Below are positions 8,008-16,822 of a stretch of 64,000 nucleotides of DNA, one piece after another; the first letter of the stretch is position 1; every line of letters begins with the position of its first letter. The stretch covers positions 1 through 64,000 of the forward strand of contig JAVEYB010000001.1 in assembly GCA_034003725.1 (NCBI GenBank). The letters run 5' to 3'. The notes under the pieces are model-generated. The model made no database searches and was not told the DNA's origin. It worked only from the letters and a program-made list of their open reading frames with translations. The DNA comes from Candidatus Zixiibacteriota bacterium (GTDB taxonomy: Bacteria > Zixibacteria > MSB-5A5 > GN15 > FEB-12). The position numbers and the translations under genes are program-made.

Positions 8008-8027
8008 GTCGTCGAGAGAAGCTTCGA

Positions 8028-9374
8028 CTAGAAGCTGTAGATCGCAGACATACCGGCGTTCATACCATTGGTCTCGCCGGAGATGAAATTCAGACCTTCG
8101 AGGAACAACTCGGGGTTCGTCCAGGTGTCGACCGTGAACCGGCCCCAGTTGAACGCAAAGCCGAGATAGGTGCGGTTATCCGGCCAGCGATAGATATCCT
8201 TATCCTCGGTTTCGCCGTCGTAGATGTCCTCTTCGCTGACGTTGCGCCAGTAGCTGGTCGCACCGAACCGGACATCCAGCCAGCTCAGCACTTCGCCTTC
8301 GAAGCCGATGCGCACGTACGGCAGGGTCGTGATGGTTGTGTTGTACTCCTCGGTAACCGCAGGATCGGCCTGATTGTCGACGTATTCATAATCGGCCTTG
8401 GTGTAGGAGAGACCGAAATCGAGTACGGCGAGCATACCGGCCGACGGCATATAGTGCATGCCGCTTCCAACCGTAATAGCCATGAGGTTCAGCTTCGCGG
8501 TGTTCGGGTCTTCGAAGAAGCCGCCGTCGTAGTAGTCTTCAGACTCGAACTTGGCATACACAAACGACGCGTGCGGGACCAGCGTTACCACCGGGTTCAT
8601 CTGCTTGAAGTAACGGCCAAGTAGCGTGAAAGACATGTTGCCGGACGGCTTTGTGTAATCCAGTTCGGTATCATCGCCGCCACCGGGAGGCGTACCATAG
8701 GTCTTGTCTTTCCAGGTCAGCATCTGGATGTGCGCGGCGACATCCCACAACCCCGTGGCTTCAGTCAAGCTGAAACCGAAGTTGTAGCGGCTGAAGGACA
8801 GATCTTCGGAGGTGTTACCGTCCGCATCCTCGTCACGATAGGACGAATGAAGCTTCGAGAACGAGAAGCCGAACTTGTTCCCGCCGAGCATGCGTGAGTA
8901 AAGCAGGGAGATCCGCTCGTTACCGAATAAGTACTCGGCAATCGGCATGCCCCATTCATCTTCATCGAACATCCCGCCCCACCAGTAGTCGAAAAACATG
9001 TTGTCGAGACCGGCCGGCATAAACATGGCGCCCAGGTAAGCCTGGTCATAAAACTGGCCGACGCTATTGTAGAGATACGTTCCCAGGACGAACGGCTTGT
9101 CTTTGCCGAACTTCCAGTGAACCCCGAACTGATTGAACGTCGGCTCGTAGCCATAGTACTGGGCAGCATCCTTGTCGAAGTAGTCATCGTACGAAAACTC
9201 TCCGATTGCCACATCCGGATAGTCATACAGACGCGACGGATACAGCCAGATGTTGGCCTCGTCGAGCATGATCTCGTTGTTTTCACCCATCGAACGGACG
9301 CGGGTGTTGGTCGCGAACGACGCTGCGCTCAACAACAGCACAAAGCACAGGGTAAGCGTTACCAGTTTCTTCAT
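8028..9374 (-). CDS. Outer-membrane beta-barrel protein, unknown function
   Basis: 448 residues. A clear signal peptide (MKKLVTLTLCFVLLL...SFA) is followed by a conserved-looking RVRSMGENNEIMLDEANI block near the mature N-terminus. Long runs of alternating aromatic/Gly strands follow, and the last strand ends in phenylalanine (SAIYSF), as expected for barrel insertion by BamA. The size suits 14-18 strands. The gene has its own promoter, a leader of about 240 bases and a terminator, so it is monocistronic. Family name not known to me; a porin-like role is only a guess. Confidence 0.8.
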   Translation of the reverse strand: MKKLVTLTLCFVLLLSAASFATNTRVRSMGENNEIMLDEANIWLYPSRLYDYPDVAIGEFSYDDYFDKDAAQYYGYEPTFNQFGVHWKFGKDKPFVLGTYLYNSVGQFYDQAYLGAMFMPAGLDNMFFDYWWGGMFDEDEWGMPIAEYLFGNERISLLYSRMLGGNKFGFSFSKLHSSYRDEDADGNTSEDLSFSRYNFGFSLTEATGLWDVAAHIQMLTWKDKTYGTPPGGGDDTELDYTKPSGNMSFTLLGRYFKQMNPVVTLVPHASFVYAKFESEDYYDGGFFEDPNTAKLNLMAITVGSGMHYMPSAGMLAVLDFGLSYTKADYEYVDNQADPAVTEEYNTTITTLPYVRIGFEGEVLSWLDVRFGATSYWRNVSEEDIYDGETEDKDIYRWPDNRTYLGFAFNWGRFTVDTWTNPELFLEGLNFISGETNGMNAGMSAIYSF

Positions 9375-9611
9375 CGCAAAATCCTCTTCTATGTAATCAA
9401 CCGAAGTCTGTTATTAGTTTCGAGTTTTGAGTTAGGTCGGTGCCGGGATGGCACCCGGGCCCCTACATACGGCCCGCGTCAGTGCTTCATAGGCAACCCT
9501 CCATGGTTCCGGGGCGAATCCGATGCGCCCTCGTTACTAGTCCACCATTGTGTACTGCGTATGTATGGTTAGGTTTTGTAGGTCCACCTTTTTCGGATTT
9601 CTCTGAAATCG
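9375..9611 (-). other. Long structured 5' leader
   Basis: The best promoter lies about 237 bases upstream of the outer-membrane gene. The leader can form a strong hairpin at 9437-9454 (GGTGCC with GGCACC, written on the plus strand as GTGCCGGGATGGCAC) and holds a five-codon ATG frame. It matches no riboswitch class I know. Confidence 0.4.
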
Positions 9612-9617
9612 GGCCCA

Positions 9618-9645
9618 ATAATACACTTGTTGGATTTTAAGACAA
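9618..9645 (-). promoter_or_regulatory. Promoter of the outer-membrane protein gene
   Basis: TTGTCT, 16 bases, TATTAT on the minus strand. Between it and the mazG stop (9646-9797) I see only an AT-rich stretch with a small GGGAA/TTCCC palindrome. Confidence 0.5.
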
Positions 9646-9797
9646 GTAAAAAATGACACCTTTTTGACGCCACACAGAACGGGAAAAAAATTCCCATAAT
9701 AGAGATATGATTTGAGGTTAGATCGGATCCACTATGTCGCAGAAGCCTGCCCGCCGTCGCCTGCGATAAAACCTTGGGGACGAGTTCCGGCGGAAAC

Positions 9798-10601
9798 CTA
9801 TCGCTTCACTCGCTGCCAGATCGCCTCGAGTTCATCGAGCGTGTACCGATCGAAACTGTGGCCTCTCTCCCTAATTTCGTCTTCCATCCGGTCAAAACGT
9901 GTGCGGAATTTATCCAGCGCGCGGCGCAGGGCGATTTCCGGATCAACATCGAGCTTGCGGGCAAGCGATGCGACCGCGAACAACAGGTCCCCGATCTCGT
10001 CGGCAAGCGCTTCGCGGTCGGGAGTCGGCCGGTGCGACATGGCCGCCTTCACTTCGGCCACTTCCTCGTCAATCTTATCGAGCACGTCGGTTGCCGATTT
10101 CCAGTCGAAGCCCACACCGCCCGCTTTTTCCCCGAGCCGAAACGCCGCCGTCAGCGCCGGCATGTTTCGCGGCAGTCCTCCGAGCACAGATTGCTTTTCA
10201 CCGGACGAGGTTTTGATCTTTTCCCACTGATCGCGTACCTCCTGCGGTTTGAGATCCTTGCGTTCTCCGAACACATGCGGATGCCGGTTGACGAGCTTGT
10301 CGACCACGTGCGACACGGAGTCGTATATGTCGAACTCCCCCCGTTCCTTCGCCAGCTGGGCATGAAAAACGATCTGGGTGAGCAGGTCGCCAAGTTCTTC
10401 CGCAAGCTGTTCGTGGCGGCCGGACTCGATCACTTCCACCACCTCGTACGTTTCCTCCACCAGGTACGGCAGAAGTGACTGATGGGTTTGTTTGCGGTCC
10501 CAGGCACAACCCTCCGGCGAGCGAAGGATTTCCATCAGAACGGTGAGTCGTTCGAAGGGGGCGAGATCGGGGTCGTAGACGCGGGATTTTAAGTCTTTCA
10601 T
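9798..10601 (-). CDS. mazG: Nucleoside triphosphate pyrophosphohydrolase
   Basis: Hydrolyses (d)NTPs to NMP and pyrophosphate, a house-cleaning activity. In E. coli it also lowers ppGpp. 267 residues, the full two-domain bacterial form. The N-terminal domain carries LVEETYEVVEVIE and EELGDLL, the metal-binding EExxE/ExxD pattern. The second copy is DEEVAEVKAAM with DEIGDLLFAV. Start ATG at 10601. It is transcribed away from valS, the two promoter regions sharing about 145 bases. Confidence 0.95.
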   Translation of the reverse strand: MKDLKSRVYDPDLAPFERLTVLMEILRSPEGCAWDRKQTHQSLLPYLVEETYEVVEVIESGRHEQLAEELGDLLTQIVFHAQLAKERGEFDIYDSVSHVVDKLVNRHPHVFGERKDLKPQEVRDQWEKIKTSSGEKQSVLGGLPRNMPALTAAFRLGEKAGGVGFDWKSATDVLDKIDEEVAEVKAAMSHRPTPDREALADEIGDLLFAVASLARKLDVDPEIALRRALDKFRTRFDRMEDEIRERGHSFDRYTLDELEAIWQRVKR

Positions 10602-10653
10602 AGAGTTGCCGATACCTGTCCTAACGGTTTATTCCCTAGCCGGTCGGTCAGCC

Positions 10654-10682
10654 TTGACAAAAAATGCACCCCGGCCTATTAT
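10654..10682 (+). promoter_or_regulatory. valS promoter
   Basis: TTGACA, 17 bases, TATTAT. Near-perfect sigma-70 type promoter about 63 bases before the valS start. The leader is short and no T-box is seen. Confidence 0.85.
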
Positions 10683-10745
10683 GGGAGCCTTGATCCGGCG
10701 CAGCCCGCGGGCTGTAAAGACAACAATATACGGATACCCCGATTT

Positions 10746-13418
10746 ATGAGCAATACGAACGACGACAGCAGAAAGTCCGCCGCGTACAACCCGTTTGAAG
10801 TGGAATCACGGTTGTACGATCACTGGGTGGCATCCGGTTATTTTCACGGCCGGGCGGATTCCGACAAGAAATCCTACTCGGTGGTCATTCCGCCGCCCAA
10901 CGTAACGGCAGTGCTGCATCTGGGTCATGCGCTGAACAACACCATTCAGGACATACTCGTACGCAAACACCGCATGCAGGGTTTCGAAGCGGAATGGCTG
11001 CCGGGATCGGACCACGCCGGAATCGCCACACAGGTTATCGTCGAAAAGCAACTGGTGAAAGAAGGCACCACGCGGCGAGAGATCGGCCGGGAGAAGTTTG
11101 TCGAACGGACCTGGAAATGGGCGATCGAAAACAAGGACCAGATCCTCAACCAGCTCAAACGAATCGGCTGCTCGTGTGACTGGGAACGGACGCGCTTCAC
11201 GCTCGACGAGGGTTTGTCGCGGGCGGTCGCTGAGGTGTTCGTGCATCTGTACGAAAAGGGCTGGATATACCGGGGCCACCGGATCGTCAACTGGTGCCCG
11301 TCGTGTAAGACCTCGCTGTCCGACGACGAGGTCGAGCACCAGGAGTTCGACAGCCATCTCTGGTACATTAAATACAAGATCAAAGGCTCCGACGAGTATT
11401 TGACGGTGGCGACTACGCGGCCGGAAACCATGCTCGGCGATACCGCGCTGGCCGTCAATCCCAAGGACAGTCGGTACAAAAAGCATATCGGCAAAACGGT
11501 CATCCTTCCTATTCTGGAACGGGAAATCCCGATCGTTGCGGACAGCTATGTCGATCCGGAATTCGGCACGGGCATCGTGAAGGTGACGCCCGCGCACGAT
11601 CCGAACGATTTCGAAATCGGCAAGCGGCACGACCTGGCCGAAGTGAACATCCTGAATATCGACGGCACCCTCAACGAGAATGCGGGCAAGTTCAAAGGGA
11701 TGGACCGGTACGACGGCCGCAAGGCGCTCGTCGAGGAACTGAAAAAGAAGTCCCAACTCGCAAAGACCGAAGATTATCGACTGTCCGCAGGGACCTGCTA
11801 TCGCTGCCACACGATCGTTGAACCGTACCTGTCGGACCAGTGGTTCGTCAAGATGAGCGAACTGGCGCAGCCTGCGGTCGAAGCGGTCAAGTCGGGCAAG
11901 CTCCGGTTCCATCCCGAGTACTGGACCAAGACCTACCTGCACTGGATGGAGAATATCCGTGACTGGTGTATCTCTCGACAGCTCTGGTGGGGCCATCGTA
12001 TCCCGGTGTGGTACGCCGAGGACGGCACCATGTTTGTCTCGGTCGACCGCCCAACCGCGGCCCAGTGCCCCGGCTATGACCCGGCAAGGCTGGTTCAGGA
12101 CGAGGACGTGCTCGACACCTGGTTCTCCTCGTGGCTGTGGCCTTTCTCTACATTCGGCTGGCCGGAAAAAACGAAAGACCTCGAGAAGTTTTATCCGACC
12201 AAAGTGCTGGTGACCGCCTCGGAGATCATCTTCCTCTGGGTGGCGCGAATGGTGATGGCCGGCTACGAGTTTATGGGCGACTGCCCGTTCACCGACGTGT
12301 ATATCCACGGCACCGTGCGCGACGCCAACGGCGTGAAGATGTCCAAGTCGCTCGGCAACGGGATCGACCCGCTGGAGATAACCGACAAGTACGGCGCCGA
12401 TGCGCTCCGGATATCGATGGTGCTGGCCACACCCGACGGCCAGGATCCGTGCGTGAGCCGCAATACGTTCGAGGTCGGCCGGAATTTCGTAAACAAGCTG
12501 TACCAGGTTTCACGCTTTGTGATGATGCGTCTTGACGGAGCGCCGCCGACGCTGGACAAGCTCGGCGATATCGACCTGGTCATTTTCGATCGCTGGATCC
12601 TCTCCCGCCTCGAGCGCACCAAGGAACAGGTGGAGCGCGCCTTCAGCGAGTACCGGTTGAACAACGCCGCGAAAGTGCTGTACAACTTCGTCTGGGAAGA
12701 CTACTGCTCGTGGTATATCGAACTGATCAAACCCGATCAGCCCAACCAGTCCATTCGTGCGGACTCGCTGACAGTCGCGACCTACGTGCTGGGCGAAATC
12801 CTGAAGCTGCTGCACCCGTACGTGCCGTTTGTCACCGAAGAGATCGGTCGGCTGCTGCGCGGGGAGCAGTCCAACGGCGCCCCTACCCTCACGTTCGGGC
12901 CGTGGCCCACGATCGACGAGCGCCGCAAGGACGAGCGACTCGAAGAATCGCTTCGACAGATACAGGAAGTGGTAACGGCCGTGCGATCGATCCGGTCGGA
13001 GTTGAATGTCCCGCCGGGCAAGAAGTCCGACCTGTACATCCGGGTCGACAGCGAGTCGTTCGGCGCGCTGCTGAAAAACCATTACGAGTACTTCCGGTCG
13101 CTGGCGCGGGTCGAAACGCTGCACTGCGGGGTCGACGTCAAAAAGCCCCCGATATCGGCGTCCGCGGTTATCTCCGGCGCGGAGATATTCGTGCCGCTCG
13201 CGGGTCTGATCGATATCGAAGTCGAAAAGAAGCGGTTGCAGAAGAGTCTCGACGAACTGACCGGCCAGCTTGACAAGGTATCGCGCAAACTGGCCAACGC
13301 CGACTTCCTCGCCAACGCGCCGTCGGATGTCATCGAACGCGAGCGAGCCAAAAAAGCCGACTACCAGGAACGCATTGAGCGGCTCAACCGCAACCTCGAA
13401 CAGATCCTCGACTGGTAG
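10746..13418 (+). CDS. valS: Valyl-tRNA synthetase
   Basis: Class I synthetase charging tRNA-Val. 890 residues, full length. The nucleotide-binding HLGH follows PPPNVTAVL near residue 55. The CP1 editing domain includes TTRPETMLGDTA, the synthesis signature is KMSKSLGN near 530, and the anticodon-binding helix bundle is followed by a C-terminal coiled coil (IDIEVEKKRLQKSLDELT) that stabilises the tRNA complex. Monocistronic, with its own strong promoter. A palindromic repeat follows the stop. Confidence 0.98.
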   Translation: MSNTNDDSRKSAAYNPFEVESRLYDHWVASGYFHGRADSDKKSYSVVIPPPNVTAVLHLGHALNNTIQDILVRKHRMQGFEAEWLPGSDHAGIATQVIVEKQLVKEGTTRREIGREKFVERTWKWAIENKDQILNQLKRIGCSCDWERTRFTLDEGLSRAVAEVFVHLYEKGWIYRGHRIVNWCPSCKTSLSDDEVEHQEFDSHLWYIKYKIKGSDEYLTVATTRPETMLGDTALAVNPKDSRYKKHIGKTVILPILEREIPIVADSYVDPEFGTGIVKVTPAHDPNDFEIGKRHDLAEVNILNIDGTLNENAGKFKGMDRYDGRKALVEELKKKSQLAKTEDYRLSAGTCYRCHTIVEPYLSDQWFVKMSELAQPAVEAVKSGKLRFHPEYWTKTYLHWMENIRDWCISRQLWWGHRIPVWYAEDGTMFVSVDRPTAAQCPGYDPARLVQDEDVLDTWFSSWLWPFSTFGWPEKTKDLEKFYPTKVLVTASEIIFLWVARMVMAGYEFMGDCPFTDVYIHGTVRDANGVKMSKSLGNGIDPLEITDKYGADALRISMVLATPDGQDPCVSRNTFEVGRNFVNKLYQVSRFVMMRLDGAPPTLDKLGDIDLVIFDRWILSRLERTKEQVERAFSEYRLNNAAKVLYNFVWEDYCSWYIELIKPDQPNQSIRADSLTVATYVLGEILKLLHPYVPFVTEEIGRLLRGEQSNGAPTLTFGPWPTIDERRKDERLEESLRQIQEVVTAVRSIRSELNVPPGKKSDLYIRVDSESFGALLKNHYEYFRSLARVETLHCGVDVKKPPISASAVISGAEIFVPLAGLIDIEVEKKRLQKSLDELTGQLDKVSRKLANADFLANAPSDVIERERAKKADYQERIERLNRNLEQILDW

Positions 13419-13431
13419 CGCAACGAATCTG

Positions 13432-13459
13432 TGCGTGGTGTACGTTCTCGTGCACCACG
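13432..13459. repeat. REP-like palindromic repeat, third copy
   Basis: Hairpin CGTGGTGTACG...CGTGCACCACG 14 bases after the valS stop, same orientation and same position relative to a stop codon as the copies behind the amidotransferase gene. Confidence 0.75.
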
Positions 13460-13959
13460 ATACCCCGCTCATGTTGCGTCAGGTGCTAGTCCGCCGGAGG
13501 CGGGCGACACGTGACGCGGACCGGACACGCCAATGGCGTGTCCGCAATTGGTACCGCACCGCTTGCGGTGGACCGTGTCACCGCTTACCTGACGAAGGAT
13601 GAAAGGAAACCCACCCAAAGGGTGGGCCACCCCGCCCGTCCGTGCACAAAGCCGTGCGAACAACTTTTTCGTTGTACAAGTGTGGCGCCCTGCACGTTAC
13701 GGGCAAATGGGTTCGTTTTGTCATTTTTATGGGGACCCCATTCTTTTCTTTTCCCCCGATCATGATATCCGGCAGGGGAATAACCGGTATTTGGGCAGGT
13801 TTTTGACAATCGGTCGCGATGCAGAGGTACCATTGTTTTTGCGCTCCGTGTGAGTCGGGTCTTTACTAAGGGGGCCGGGCATTTTTTCCATCGAAGTGGT
13901 AGGGAAAGTGTGGGGTTGCGTGGTGCACGGGGACGGGCGCCATGCACGGTGGGAAGTCG
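13460..13959. other. Hairpin-rich non-coding stretch, left flank of the island
   Basis: No supported gene. It contains several perfect inverted repeats. 13523-13543 is GGACACGCC-AAT-GGCGTGTCC. 13605-13632 holds CCCACCC-AAA-GGGTGGG, repeated at 15124-15150. 13919-13935 is an inverted copy of the REP-like half (CGTGGTGCACGGGGACG). The rest shows no recognisable element. Confidence 0.6.
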
Positions 13960-14896
13960 GCGGGTTCGAAGACGGACGGACCCGCCCTACGGGAGCTTTC
14001 GCGGGGAACCGACAGCCCGCCTGTTTACACCTCAAGTCAATCCCACCCGGGACGGGTGGGCTACTCAGGGTAGCGAGTGCGGTCAGGCGGGGTCGCCTGA
14101 CCGCACTTATATAGGCTTTTTCAACAAGCCCGGGGCGCCAGCCCACCGAGGCCGACCGGTGCGCCCGTGGCGTGCGGGGCTCGGCCGTTCTCTGGCGGGT
14201 TCGAAGGCGGACTGGCCCTGCGGGAGCTGTTTATACCTCAAGTCAATCCCACCCGGGACGGGTGGGCTACTCGGTGCAGTGAGTGCGGACAGGCGGGGTC
14301 GCCTGACCGCACTTGTATAGGCTTTTTCGACATGCCTGGGACGCCAGCCCACCGAGGCCGACCGGTGCGCCCGTGGCGTGCGGGGGTCGGCCGCTCTCTG
14401 GCGGGTTCGAAGACGGACCCGCCCTGCGGGAGCTTTCGCGGGGAACCGACAGCCTGCCTGTTTACACCTCAAGTCAATCCCACCCGGGACGGGTGGGCTA
14501 CTCAGGGCAGTGAGTGCGGTCAGGCGGGGTCGCCTGACCGCACTGATATAGGCTTTTTCGACATGCCCGGGGCGCCAGCCCACCGAGGCCGACCGATGCG
14601 CCCGTGGCGTGCGGGGCTCGGCCGATCTCTGGCGGGTTCGAAGACGGACTGGCCCTGCGGGAGCTTTCGCGGGGAACCGACAGCCTGCCTGTTTACACCT
14701 CAAGTCAATCCCACCCGGGACGGGTGGGCTACTCGGTGTAGCGTGTGCGGTCAGGCGGGGTCGCCTGGCCGCACTGATATAGGCATTTTCAACAAGCTCG
14801 GGGCGCCAGCCCGCCGAGGCCGACCGGTGCGCCCGTGGCGTGCGGGGGTCGGCCGCTCGCTGGCGGGTTCGAAGACGGACCCGCCCTGCGGGAGCT
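13960..14896. repeat. Tandem array of about 231-bp GC-rich units (four units)
   Basis: The marker GCGGGTTCGA recurs at 13960, 14195, 14401, 14632 and 14863. Spacings are 235, 206, 231 and 231. The 206-bp unit lacks 25 bases after CGGGAGCT. Each unit carries CCCACCCG-GGA-CGGGTGGG and a 12 bp stem (TGCGGTCAGGCG/CGCCTGACCGCA) around GGGT. Copies are nearly identical, so amplification is recent or homogenised. Because 231 is a multiple of three, both strands stay open over long stretches, giving repetitive false proteins. Related partial units lie at 17577-17812. Confidence 0.9.
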
Positions 14897-14897
14897 C

Positions 14898-15047
14898 AGC
14901 GAAGCCCTGATCGGCGAACCGATCGCATTTGACCCAATTCACGATGGTCTCTACCAGGTCCACTTTGGACCACTCAAGATCGCCGTCTACGACGAAAGAA
15001 CACGAAAACTGACAAAACCCATGATCGCATCGAGGAATCGGCGTTGA
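14898..15047 (+). pseudogene. 3' remnant of an IS481-like transposase/integrase
   Basis: Forty-nine codons ending in TGA at 15045-15047. The translation contains GEPIAFDPIHDGLYQVHFGP and LKIAVYDERTRK. This resembles the C-terminal tail of IS481-type DDE integrases ('GExVGLExxxDGxWxVxFGPxxLGxxDER'). The catalytic core is absent: the frame runs directly out of the 231-bp array. Behind the stop come the terminal repeats of the element, which supports the identification. Family assignment is from memory of the motif, not a search. Confidence 0.7.
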
Positions 15048-15107
15048 TCACAAACCACAAAAGTGTTACCCATGTAGTGAGTCTATTCTGTTACCCATGT
15101 CGAGAAA
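15042..15107 (+). mobile_element. Right end of the IS481-like element, copy A
   Basis: 66 bases beginning with the last transposase codon and stop (CGTTGA), then two 25-bp-spaced TGTTACCCATGT repeats (15064 and 15089). An almost identical end with three such repeats lies at 17473-17563 in the same orientation. Confidence 0.75.
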
Positions 15108-15123
15108 TGCACAAACAGAAGAA

Positions 15124-15150
15124 GAAACCCACCCAAAGGGTGGGCCACCC
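15124..15150. repeat. Second copy of the CCCACCC/GGGTGGG hairpin repeat
   Basis: The 27-base segment starting GAAACCCACCCAAAG is identical to part of 13605-13632 and forms a 7 bp stem with a 3-base loop. The rest of 15048-15262 shows no gene. Confidence 0.75.
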
Positions 15151-15262
15151 AGCCGCATGGCCGCCGTCCTTTTTCTTCTTCATTCTACACTAGTTCTTTC
15201 ATAGATTGGGACAGCCGCTCGATCACCATCGAGTTGGTGGGGAAAATGAAAGGGAGACTCTG

Positions 15263-15724
15263 TTGGTAACACCCGAACCAGAACCCTCGCGCTTCCGCCG
15301 TCTTCTCAAGCGAGCGGGCCCGATGTTGGCCTGTGCGCTGCTGATGCTCCTGGCACAGTGCAGATGCCCCGTAGACGAGTTCTATGAGATCGATCTCGTC
15401 AACAATGCTGATCACAACATCGGCTATTATTTCGCCGATGGCGGCAAGTACGGCACGTATTACCCCGACTCGCTTCCGCAAACCAGTGAATATGTCGTGT
15501 ACGATATAAGTAAGGTCACCAGCCCGGGGCTCGGTAGTAGCGTGCCGTGGGACGAGTTCTTCGACGGCCTGCCGCGCGACACGCTCTCGCTGTTCATCTT
15601 CCACACCGACACGCTTAACGAGTACACGTGGGAGGAAGTGAGAGACGGTTATATGATCCTTCGCCGTTATGATCTCAGCGAGGCCGATGTCAAGCGGATG
15701 AACTATAGGATAGTGTATCCATGA
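15263..15724 (+). CDS. Putative lipoprotein, first gene of an unrecognised cassette
   Basis: 153 residues from a TTG at 15263, which has AAAGGGAG six bases upstream. An earlier in-frame TTG at 15206 has no ribosome binding site. The N-terminus is basic (RFRRLLKR), then hydrophobic (MLACALLMLLAQC), with LAQC as a plausible lipobox. The remainder is acidic and tyrosine-rich (NIGYYFADGGKYGTYY), suggesting a small extracytoplasmic domain. No family recognised. Gene two follows 22 bases later, so they are probably co-transcribed. The cassette lies between two copies of an IS end. Confidence 0.65.
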   Translation: MVTPEPEPSRFRRLLKRAGPMLACALLMLLAQCRCPVDEFYEIDLVNNADHNIGYYFADGGKYGTYYPDSLPQTSEYVVYDISKVTSPGLGSSVPWDEFFDGLPRDTLSLFIFHTDTLNEYTWEEVRDGYMILRRYDLSEADVKRMNYRIVYP

Positions 15725-15746
15725 GAGATCAACGGACGGAGCATTG

Positions 15747-16265
15747 ATGTACTCGATCGATAAACATGACCGGGTCGAGGAACTTACCTACGTTCCGCAA
15801 TCGTCTGTTGGCGCGCCGGAGCCGGTCGTGCTGGCTTCTGAGCATTCGCTGCTCCTGGCGTACTCTCTCGAACACGAGTCCGATGTGAAGGCCGCCGACA
15901 ATGTTTTGCTTCTCGAGTCGCACGCGGAGGGACCGCCCGTTGCGTTGGTGACGTTCGTTCGGCCTTCCGCGCACCTGTTTGGCCCGCCCAACGATGAAGC
16001 GTTTGCGGGGCATCCCTTAAGCGAGCGGGGACTGGAGCGCTATGGTGTGTTCGAGGTCCACCGATCTTCGTGGATCAGGCAGCTGGAGCGGATGAACGCC
16101 GTGCATCCCAAACACGACAAGAAGTGGTTTATGGAAGGGAAGCGGCATTTCATATTTACGTTTCACGACTCGACGTTTGAGTGCATCGCGCGGGGGATGG
16201 AGATCGCGGTCGGCCGCGGCTGGGTGATGTCGGTGATCCGTGAGGGGTTGGAGAGATTGCGGTAG
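15747..16265 (+). CDS. Hypothetical cytosolic protein, second gene of the cassette
   Basis: 172 residues from the ATG at 15747, GGAG five bases upstream. No signal peptide or membrane segment. A histidine/aromatic-rich C-terminal half (YGVFEVHRSSWI, MNAVHPKHDKKW, HFIFTFHDSTFECIARG) looks like a conserved core, and the paired histidines, Asp, Glu and Cys there could be a metal or catalytic site. I cannot name the family. Context (lipoprotein before, small membrane protein after, IS ends outside) suggests an accessory function. Confidence 0.7.
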   Translation: MYSIDKHDRVEELTYVPQSSVGAPEPVVLASEHSLLLAYSLEHESDVKAADNVLLLESHAEGPPVALVTFVRPSAHLFGPPNDEAFAGHPLSERGLERYGVFEVHRSSWIRQLERMNAVHPKHDKKWFMEGKRHFIFTFHDSTFECIARGMEIAVGRGWVMSVIREGLERLR

Positions 16266-16308
16266 GGCTATGCAGCGGGATGGGCCACCATAGGATACAC
16301 GAGAGAGC

Positions 16309-16734
16309 ATGAGATTTCTGATCGATTTCTTTGACTACATCTTCTTCCGCTCCTTGCTCTTCTTCGAGAAGAGTGGCTTTGCGATGCCTCCCGTAGACAA
16401 CGCGGCATCGTGGGTGGGAATTATCCAGCTCGGGATTGTGTTTAACCTCGCCCTCCTGCCGAAGGGACTTGAGTTGGTGGAGCGGTCGAACGACGCAGTC
16501 AGGCTTCTATTTATCTCTCCGATGTATAACTTCGTGCGTTATCATTTGAAGTCGATTTCGCAAGACGACTTCGCAGTATTCCGCGATAGGTGGTCTTCGG
16601 AGTCACCGACCACTCGAAAGATTCGCGGCTGGCTCATAGCGACCGCGCCGATTTCCCTCGTGCTCCTGGCGTACGTGATAACGCTGATTTTCTTCGAGCC
16701 AAGGTTCTGGCCAAATACGGGAGGCTATGGATGA
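16309..16734 (+). CDS. Small integral membrane protein, third gene of the cassette
   Basis: 141 residues with hydrophobic segments at about 35-52 (WVGIIQLGIVFNLALL) and 108-127 (IATAPISLVLLAYVITLIFF), and an amphipathic aromatic N-terminus (FLIDFFDYIFFRSLLFFEK). Two membrane passes with a basic/polar middle loop are likely. No family recognised. It starts 43 bases after gene two on the same strand, consistent with one operon. Confidence 0.65.
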   Translation: MRFLIDFFDYIFFRSLLFFEKSGFAMPPVDNAASWVGIIQLGIVFNLALLPKGLELVERSNDAVRLLFISPMYNFVRYHLKSISQDDFAVFRDRWSSESPTTRKIRGWLIATAPISLVLLAYVITLIFFEPRFWPNTGGYG

Positions 16735-16822
16735 GTGCTGATCCGAAGTCGTGGGTAGGTCGCCCATAGCTGCTATGGGTTCTCTCGATCACGCGTTTCA
16801 GCAACGTGGCCCGCCCAGTCGA

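Noticed and set aside
9440-9640. 66-codon open frame in the leader of the outer-membrane gene, plus strand
   Set aside because: Trp/Pro/Arg-rich, no ribosome binding site, and it lies antisense to the predicted leader.
14188-14215. GCGGGTTCGAAG in the 231-bp unit as a tRNA T arm
   Set aside because: No matching D arm, anticodon arm or acceptor stem surrounds it. It forms its own hairpin within the repeat.
14107-14910. Long open frames on both strands (about 198 and 247 codons) across the tandem array
   Set aside because: The 231-base unit is a multiple of three, so any open frame repeats every 77 codons. The translations are Gly/Arg/Pro-rich, have no ribosome binding site, and the two strands are open at once.
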